Assembly (NCBI GenBank): GCA_019648995.1
Contig: BLXT01004580.1
Location: 1,940,443-1,969,290 of the forward strand
Reading direction: 5' to 3'
DNA from: Plakobranchus ocellatus
Taxonomy: Eukaryota; Mollusca; Gastropoda; Plakobranchidae
DNA length: 28,848 bases
The translations under genes were made by a program, and so were the position numbers. Within the stretch, counting starts at the first letter, position 1, and every line of letters begins with the position of its first letter. This document shows, piece after piece, positions 24,848-28,848 of this stretch. The notes under the pieces are model-generated. The model saw only the letters and a program-made list of their open reading frames with translations. It made no database searches and had not been told where the DNA came from.

Positions 24848-25082
24848 TTGAAACCCTCTATTTAGAGGATATATAATGACATGGGAAGAAAAAAAAAGCG
24901 ACAGTATACACAGCTATGATGAACACAGGAAAGAAGATAGAAAACTGATTAAATGTAGGAGTAGGCTAGCGTGCTCACCCTCTGTAAGCAAAGCGTCGGT
25001 CCTTGTCATGGTAACCAAAAGTATCCCACAGGCGAATGGATACCTGGCAGCCATCTAGGTCACACCAGGAGCGCTCCAAGAC
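10723..25082 (-). CDS. RhoBTB: RhoBTB atypical Rho GTPase / tandem BTB protein, 3' eight exons (5' end outside window)
   Basis: Joined exons: 25082-24979, 24039-23848, 18898-17947, 15822-15687, 15170-15052, 13840-13571, 12812-12664, 10894-10723. The exons total 2094 nt, a multiple of three, and give 697 residues plus stop with no internal stop. Domain order matches RhoBTB1/2: distal G domain with DTFG (20-23), GTQAD (75-79) and ETS (125-127); linker; BTB1 split by an insertion; BTB2 from about 457; then the RWPPAW-YLKE motif (about 636-645) diagnostic of the RhoBTB C terminus. Known family role: BTB1 recruits Cullin-3, making the protein a substrate adaptor and also a target of the CRL3 ubiquitin ligase; the G domain is usually poor at GTP hydrolysis. 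The P-loop/start exon is not found up to 28848, so the gene is 5'-partial here. It keeps a G domain of the RhoBTB1/2 type, unlike RHOBTB3. Family identity is close to certain; the exact orthologue is inferred. Confidence 0.95.
10895..12663 (-). other. RhoBTB: RhoBTB intron g/h
   Basis: 1769 nt, GT-AG, phase 2. AT-rich. It carries one member (about 12507-12575) of a diverged dispersed repeat pair whose partner is near 3145. Confidence 0.85.
12507..12575 (+). repeat. Diverged dispersed repeat, copy 2 (partner about 3145-3215)
   Basis: Both copies share acagaggatag, an aaggt-rich stretch, a taaacaa block and a gcatt...tcc...tctttgt or ctctgtcttt block in the same order and orientation, with small indels. 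This is a dispersed repeat of unknown family. Confidence 0.4.
12664..12812 (-). CDS. RhoBTB: RhoBTB exon g: C-terminal helical region to the WPPAW motif
   Basis: 149 nt, residues 592-640 plus two bases of Trp641. [19 protein letters not shown] (592-610) matches the FHNAHQLAAWCLHHICTNY region of RHOBTB1/2. It ends with LKRWPPA and the first two bases of Trp. Acceptor tttctcctcag, donor gtcagt at 12663-12658. The split Trp codon is completed by the first base of the last exon, giving the family motif WPPxWYLKE. Confidence 0.93.
12813..13570 (-). other. RhoBTB: RhoBTB intron f/g
   Basis: 758 nt, GT-AG, phase 0, with a weak gtctgt donor. Its middle is a (GAT)n/(GAG)n trinucleotide tract at about 13097-13246. 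Confidence 0.85.
13097..13246. repeat. (GAT)n / (GAG)n trinucleotide microsatellite
   Basis: About 150 bp of interrupted GAT units grading into GAGGAA units. It sits inside RhoBTB intron f/g. The plus-strand frame through it reads as poly-Asp/Glu, but this is a product of the repeat and not a protein. Confidence 0.95.
13571..13840 (-). CDS. RhoBTB: RhoBTB exon f: rest of BTB2 and start of C-terminal helical region
   Basis: 270 nt, exactly 90 codons, residues 502-591. [21 protein letters not shown] (502-522) completes the BTB2 core with its conserved [25 protein letters not shown] (543-562) is the BTB alpha-5/alpha-6 stretch seen as LIALANRFCLPHLVALAE in vertebrates. A BACK-like helical region follows. 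The acceptor is ttttcag and the donor is again gtctgt. Both junctions are phase 0. Confidence 0.93.
13841..15051 (-). other. RhoBTB: RhoBTB intron e/f
   Basis: 1211 nt, GT-AG, phase 0, with a weak gtctgt donor. It contains a tandem 94-bp duplication at 14795-14976. No other structure recognised. Confidence 0.85.
14795..14976 (+). repeat. Tandem duplication, period 94 bp, two copies
   Basis: Copy 1 begins cacgcctgagactacc at 14795 and copy 2 begins with the same word at 14889. They match over about 88 bp with roughly ten differences. Both keep the palindrome-poor tail atatataaatgaaata. Recent enough to align by eye, old enough to have diverged. Confidence 0.85.
15052..15170 (-). CDS. RhoBTB: RhoBTB exon e: start of BTB2
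   Basis: 119 nt, residues 462-501. The Asp codon split with the previous exon gives [12 protein letters not shown], then [20 protein letters not shown] and FIESASDV, the typical first half of a BTB/POZ fold (DVxF...HKxLL...F). Acceptor ccctgcag; the donor is the weak gtctgt at 15051-15046, chosen because the next exon then continues in frame as SDV-IPFPGIN. The alternative downstream GT (gtaatc) would throw the next exon out of frame. Confidence 0.9.
15171..15686 (-). other. RhoBTB: RhoBTB intron d/e
   Basis: 516 nt, GT-AG, phase 1, the shortest intron in the window. AT-rich, nothing else seen. Confidence 0.85.
15687..15822 (-). CDS. RhoBTB: RhoBTB exon d: inter-BTB helical spacer
   Basis: 136 nt, residues 417-461 plus one base. 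[11 protein letters not shown], then [20 protein letters not shown], aligns with the spacer between BTB1 and BTB2 of vertebrate RhoBTB1/2 (pattern MMVEN...FHVRKANRIKECL). Acceptor cattccag, donor gtattc, phase 0 in and phase 1 out. Confidence 0.9.
15823..17946 (-). other. RhoBTB: RhoBTB intron c/d
   Basis: 2124 nt, GT-AG, phase 0. No coding block. The part from about 16540 to 17160 has the texture of a decayed noncoding transposon (see findings), but no terminal repeats or protein remnants could be identified. Confidence 0.85.
17947..18898 (-). CDS. RhoBTB: RhoBTB exon c: end of G domain, linker, BTB1 with long insertion
   Basis: The largest exon, 952 nt, residues 100-416, visibly richer in G+C than the flanking introns. 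GREVARDLG...YYETS (112-127) is the end of the G domain with the G5-like [19 protein letters not shown] (164-179) is the proline-containing linker. BTB1 begins near SECDVTFLV (200-208) with [12 protein letters not shown] (213-224) and resumes with [11 protein letters not shown] (386-396). Between them lies a non-globular insertion of about 140 residues: a basic run RRRRKRK (243-249), Ser/Asp-rich segments, a Gly/Ser-rich run (about 303-329) and an EEEEGE run (360-365). Acceptor atgcacag, donor gtaagt. Codon 99 is shared with the previous exon; the downstream junction is phase 0. Confidence 0.95.
18899..23847 (-). other. RhoBTB: RhoBTB intron b/c, the longest complete intron
   Basis: 4949 nt, GT-AG, phase 2. 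No exon-like block was found on either strand. It contains a degenerate tRNA-like sequence (about 22227-22300), two ACGT-centred palindromes (22803-22810, 22849-22860), a GC palindrome (23158-23167) and otherwise AT-rich sequence. Confidence 0.85.
22227..22300 (+). repeat. Degenerate tRNA-like sequence (SINE head or tRNA pseudogene)
   Basis: An A-box-like TGGCTTTGGTGG (22234-22245) and a B-box-like GGTTCGAGAGT (22284-22294) are 38 bp apart, the spacing expected in a tRNA. The acceptor stem does not pair and the B box is imperfect at its end. An A-rich run follows at 22304. Confidence 0.35.
23848..24039 (-). CDS. RhoBTB: RhoBTB exon b: G domain core with G4-like motif
   Basis: Encodes residues 36-98 with split codons at both ends. 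[16 protein letters not shown] (36-51) is the beta-4 strand and helix start, close to the SDVVVLCFS...PNSL of vertebrate Rho[12 protein letters not shown] (75-83) occupies the G4 (N/T)KxD position, with Gln where Lys is usual. The tail before the donor is the family-specific insertion before the final G-domain helix. It is short here compared with the proline/arginine-rich insertion I recall for human RHOBTB1. Acceptor ttgcacag, donor gtgagg, phase 2 on both sides. Confidence 0.93.
24040..24978 (-). other. RhoBTB: RhoBTB intron a/b
   Basis: 939 nt, GT-AG, phase 2. AT-rich with a (TA)n tract at 24799-24844. Nothing else recognisable. Confidence 0.85.
24799..24844. repeat. (TA)n microsatellite
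   Basis: About 23 perfect TA units inside RhoBTB intron a/b, some 135 bp from the exon a donor. Confidence 0.97.
24979..25082 (-). CDS. RhoBTB: RhoBTB exon a: G domain, strand beta-3 and switch II
   Basis: Encodes visible residues 1-34 plus two bases of Gly35. It starts VLERSW, carries LWDTFG (18-23) in place of the usual DTAGQ of Rho proteins, then [11 protein letters not shown], as in vertebrate RhoBTB proteins. The acceptor reads gtctttcag before 25082 and the donor is gtgagc from 24978. It begins in phase 0 and ends in phase 2. The DTFG variant lacks the catalytic Gln of classical Rho GTPases, which is normal for this family. Confidence 0.93.
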
Positions 25083-25852
25083 CTGAAAGACACAGTCACA
25101 GTCATACAATATGATAATAATTTAGTATCCCATCGGTGGCTAGTCAAAAAATATAACACTATGTTTATCTTATAGGGACAGACGGGTGTGGATACGACGA
25201 TTGAGACAATGGAGCACGAAAGAAAAAAAGAAAGCGAGCAAGACACAGCTTACAAGTATTCGTCTTTCCTTTTAAACACCGTTTTCTTTATTTTTTTTCC
25301 CACTTTCTTTTTTTTTTTCTTTGCCTACAATGTTCCTAAAATATTGCAGGCAATAATATGTATTAAAACGTTTTTAAGGTCGACGACCTATCACACAAAT
25401 CAATGTTCACAGATAATATTAGGGGCAATAATACTTTTTCGAAAGTTCTTCACATCGATGAGTGATCACTCAAATCATTGTTTCTGGGTTTAAATATTTA
25501 ATTTCAGATCATTTATAGAAGTGTTGTGCTTATCGATTGTATATATAAAGGAAAGGTCGCCTGCTAACGCCAGAGAACCTTTATGGCGCCCATTTTAGAT
25601 CTCTGGCTTTACTAAAACGCTGTTTACAAAAGTCAGAGAAGCAAAAACACATTTACTTTTTGATGAACTCTATACTCCCAAAGTGCTAACGAAAATTACG
25701 TGAGAGAAAATACAAGTTCATCTTGGTAGGAACAGAAAAAAAAATAGATTGTGCACAAAAAAATAAATTAGTACTTTTTCATTTAAAAAAAAAGGATAAA
25801 TCCTAAACTGGGAACGAGCGTAGCGTACCCATAAATAGAATTCACATTGCCT

Positions 25853-26958
25853 GAGATGGTTCCTTACTGCTACATTGAGTAAGATGTTTCCCTCTTGCTA
25901 TATTGAGTGAGATGGCTCCCCATTGCTACATTGAGTGAGATGTTTCCCTCTTGCTATACTGAGTGAGATGGCTTCCCATTGCTACATTGAGTGAGATATT
26001 TCCCTCTTGCTATATTGAGTGAGATGGCTCCCCATTGCTACATTGAGTGAGATGTTTCCCTCTTGCTATACTGAGTGAGATGGCTTCCCGTTGCTACATT
26101 GAGTGAGATATTTCCCTCTTGCTATACTGAGTGAGATGGCTCCCCACTGCTACATTGAGTGAGATATTTCTCTCTTGCTATATTGAGTGAGATGGCTCCC
26201 CACTGCTACATTGAGTTAGATATTTCCCTCTTGCTATACTGAGTGAGATGGCTCCCCATTGCTACATTGAGTGAGATATTTCCCTCTTGCTATATTGAGT
26301 GAGATGGCTCCCCACTGCTACATTGAGTGAGATATTTCCCTTTTGCTATACTGAGTGAGATGGCTCCCCACTGCTACATTGAGTGAGATATTTCCCTGTT
26401 GCTTCACTGAGTGAGATGGCTCCCCACTGCTACATTGAGTGAGATATTTCCCTGCTGCTTTACTGAGTGAGATGGCTCCCCATTGCTACATTGAGTGAGA
26501 TGTTTCCCTCTTGCTATATTGAGTGAGATGGCTTCCCATTGCTACATTGAGTGAGATGTTTCCTTGTTGCTTTACTGAGTGAGATGGCTCCCCACTGCTA
26601 CATTGAGTGAGATGTTTCCCTCTTGCTATACTGAGTGAGATGGTTCCCTACTGCTATATTGAGTAAGATGGTTCCCTACTGCTATACTGAGTGAGATGGC
26701 TCCCCACTGCTACATTGAGTGAGATGTTTCCCTCTTGCTATACTGAGTGAGATGGTTCCCTACTGCTATATTGAGTAAGATGGTTCCCTACTGCTATATA
26801 GAGTGGGATAGTTTCTTTTTGCTATACTTCTTGAGTTGTTTCGCTACTGCTTTATTGAGTGAGATGTTTCCCGACTGTTATATTGAGTGAGACGTTTTGC
26901 TATTGCTATATTGATGAGATGGTTCACTATTGCTATATTGAGTGAGATGGTTCACCAC
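25853..26958 (+). repeat. 28-bp minisatellite, about 40 monomers, 56-bp higher-order period
   Basis: Monomers run in 28-bp register from 25853 to about 26888, then degrade with one 2-bp loss near 26914. Two types alternate: type A (GAGATGGCTCCCC..TGCTACATTGAGT) and type B (GAGATrTTTCCCTC-TTGCTATAyTGAGT). The A/B alternation is strict for the first 28 monomers. Monomers 27-30 (26581-26692) are repeated as 31-34 (26693-26804). There are stops in the frames read through it, so it is noncoding. It sits in the upstream RhoBTB intron. Confidence 0.97.
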
Positions 26959-27439
26959 TGCATTCATGATCGCCTCAACTCTTGAGGAGACTAAGCCAAA
27001 ATACCACTTGCTGTTTGACTGAAATACACGAATGAAAATGCGCCATCCTCATTTTCCCTGTAAATAATCGATTTTTCCGAGTTAAACTATATAAAAATAC
27101 TTCCATCCTGTTTTGAGATCGATGCAATAAAGATTTATAGTACACAATAAAAGTATATAGCAGACGACGTAGTCATCCTCAAATCAATATTTATTCAACA
27201 CCATAGGCACACCCACATACAAACCAGCTATCTTTGTTATTGACTGATTGCATAACGAATTTAGAACCACTTGTTTACAAAATTGAAAAAGGCTTAATTA
27301 CACGTTGCACGGTCATTATATGCGGCTGGGTATAGTTATTTTTTCTCGGCAAGTCAATCGCAACCCTGCTGGGATTGGGTTAGTCTTGGTGGAGCACATT
27401 CTCGTAGTCAAGTCTTCTTATTGTGCCCACTTTGACAGA

Positions 27440-27630
27440 TCAACAGTTGCACAGTTTGGAAATCTTGCCCTGAAATATAAGGGATACCCAGACTGGGGTT
27501 CGAATTCTGCCGTCGATAGTTTTGAGCCAGCCAAGCTTGGCCCGGCTCGCTTGATGGAGACCAAAAGGTTGAAATAAGTTCGGGAACGATTGGAACCGCA
27601 CAAAAGCTTATAAAACAAAACAAAAAATTA
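27440..27630 (+). mobile_element. tRNA-derived SINE-like element
   Basis: A box TTGCACAGTTTGG (27447-27459) and B box GGTTCGAATTC (27497-27507) are 37 bp apart, with a CCCT/AGGG hairpin between them in the anticodon-arm position. A unique body of about 100 bp follows, then an A-rich tail (aaaacaaaacaaaaaatt, near 27612-27629). This layout is that of a tRNA-head SINE inserted in the plus orientation. No clear target-site duplication was seen, so the borders are approximate, and the element may start upstream, where sequence from 27305 is also less AT-rich. Confidence 0.5.
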
Positions 27631-27927
27631 TCTTAGGTCGTATATTAAAACAGCTGCCTACAAGGGACGACTTGAATAATCATTGAACCGCGCATGTACA
27701 TATCATTTAAAAGCAATTTCCTAAATCATGATCATTTTATGGTAAAAGACAAATTTTGGGATAAAAAATAATGCAGCTCCAGCTGACGCTAAGGGGAAAA
27801 AAATCTGTATAACTATTATAAAAGGAACATAATATATAAAGGATACCAGCAGATTTGTGTTAATAAACATGCAATAGCATGACATGAGCATAATAATGTG
27901 CTTTCTCAAAAATTGACGAACAAGCTT

Positions 27928-27945
27928 TAAAAAAAAAAAAAAAAA
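27928..27945. repeat. Poly(A) tract
   Basis: A run of about 18 A residues with no recognisable repeat head on its left. Homopolymer only. Confidence 0.9.
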
Positions 27946-28195
27946 ATTCAACCACATATATTGCATAGGACAATGCTCTTACGTGCTATTTTATGTGAAA
28001 GTATGAATAATGATGGTTATGATGTGTTGCTTTAGCATAAATCTGTGTGTGCGTGTGTTTTGTAGCGAAATATGACTATCTAAGCAACGTGCATCTTTGC
28101 TGACATTTTAGTTAACTTCAACATCGACGATTTCGTCTTTACCAGTCTTAATGCTCTAATCAATCATTCACTCTCTTCATCCCTTTCGCTCTTTC

Positions 28196-28198
<3 letters not shown>

Positions 28199-28238
<40 letters not shown>

Positions 28239-28258
28239 CCCCTCTCTCTCTCTCTCTA
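28199..28258. repeat. (CT)n microsatellite
   Basis: About 38 bp of perfect CT, a gcccc interruption, then more CT. It is the start of a pyrimidine-rich region that continues to 28740. Confidence 0.95.
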
Positions 28259-28535
28259 TTTCTATCTATCCATTTATCTCACTTCTTTTTATTTACTTTC
28301 CTTTCGTTCAATCTCTAAATGCATTTCTTGCTTAGCGCTTATTCTGCTACGTCTCTGGAGAGGACAGCGCCTTGAGAAATTGCCATGAAATTCGTAAAGA
28401 CCTTTTGGCGTGGGTTCCAAACCGCCACAGGTTGTAGACCCGACAAAGGGCAAAACTCTATTATTAAGGAAAGCACATGCTATGATTATGACACATGCAT
28501 TAAGCATCTCTGTTTCTCCTCAAAATAGCTTCCTG

Positions 28536-28609
<74 letters not shown>
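28536..28609. repeat. (CTAT)n microsatellite
   Basis: About 18 perfect units of CTAT. The plus-strand frame through it (SIYL repeats) is a repeat artefact. Confidence 0.97.
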
Positions 28610-28807
28610 ACTTTCTCTCTCATGCTTTCTCTCTCTGCACTTTATTTTTTTTATCTTTGCCCATGTGCCTATTCTTTTATCGTGTGACTTTCTTTTTTCT
28701 TCTCATAGCATTCTTTATCTTTTTCCCATTTTATCTCGTTTATAATAAGCGTTAAAATAACTGCTGATACTGAAAAAAAGTACAGCCACTGCTGCGATTG
28801 TTGACGA

Positions 28808-28848
28808 TGCTGCTGCTGCTGCTGCTCCTCCTCCCCCCCCCCCCCCCC
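28808..28848. repeat. (GCT)n, (CCT)n and poly-C at the window edge
   Basis: Six or so GCT units, then CTC units, then an uninterrupted run of C to the last base. The right edge may coincide with the end of a contig or a hard-to-sequence tract. Confidence 0.9.

Larger units (their letters stand above)
25083..28848 (-). other. RhoBTB: Upstream RhoBTB intron (partial), acceptor at 25083
   Basis: No exon with a P-loop (GxxxxGKT) or switch I was recognised on the minus strand from the acceptor to the window edge, so this appears to be one intron of at least 3.7 kb. It holds T-rich tracts near 25290-25320, a 28-bp minisatellite, a SINE-like element and simple repeats near its outer end. Confidence 0.7.

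Noticed and set aside
25853-26958. CRISPR-like array
   Set aside because: The units are continuous 28-bp tandem repeats with no unique spacers, and the context is an animal intron.
28410-28745. 111-residue plus-strand frame with SIYL repeats
   Set aside because: Produced by the (CTAT)n microsatellite; frames through such a repeat stay open by composition alone.

Overview
The window reads as nuclear DNA from an invertebrate animal. It is AT-rich, has one spliced gene with GT-AG introns, and carries long simple-sequence repeats (GATA, CTAT, CT, TA, GAT), tRNA-derived SINE-like pieces and a large minisatellite. A mollusc would fit this repeat style. That is an inference; no marker in the window proves the phylum.

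One protein-coding gene can be supported: a RhoBTB gene (atypical Rho GTPase with two BTB domains) on the minus strand. Eight exons lie between 25082 and 10723. They join in frame at all seven internal junctions, through GT-AG introns, into 2094 coding nt (697 residues plus stop). The reading frame enters the window just after switch I of the GTPase domain, so the exon or exons with the start codon and P-loop should lie beyond 28848. From N to C terminus the visible protein has the distal G domain (about 1-155), a proline-containing linker (about 165-190), BTB1 (about 198-416) split by a long Ser/Gly/charged insertion (about 237-375), a helical spacer (417-456), BTB2 (about 457-560), a C-terminal BACK-like region (about 561-641) and a basic, cysteine-rich tail (642-697). 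Known RhoBTB proteins bind Cullin-3 through BTB1 and act as ubiquitin-ligase adaptors.

Layout. 1-10722 lies downstream of the gene. It has no recognisable intact gene and holds microsatellites, short duplications, a tRNA-derived repeat (about 9443-9622) and a few stretches resembling decayed C2H2 zinc-finger linkers on the minus strand. 10723-25082 is the RhoBTB gene with introns of about 0.5 to 4.9 kb. 25083-28848 is most likely the upstream intron; it contains a 28-bp minisatellite of about 40 monomers with a 56-bp higher-order period (25853-26958), a SINE-like element with A box, B box and A-rich tail (about 27440-27630), and CT, CTAT and GCT/poly-C tracts at the right edge.

I found no previously undescribed multi-gene system. 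The items most worth a second look are the higher-order minisatellite inside the RhoBTB intron, the long insertion in BTB1, the zinc-finger-like relics and the paired weak splice donors.
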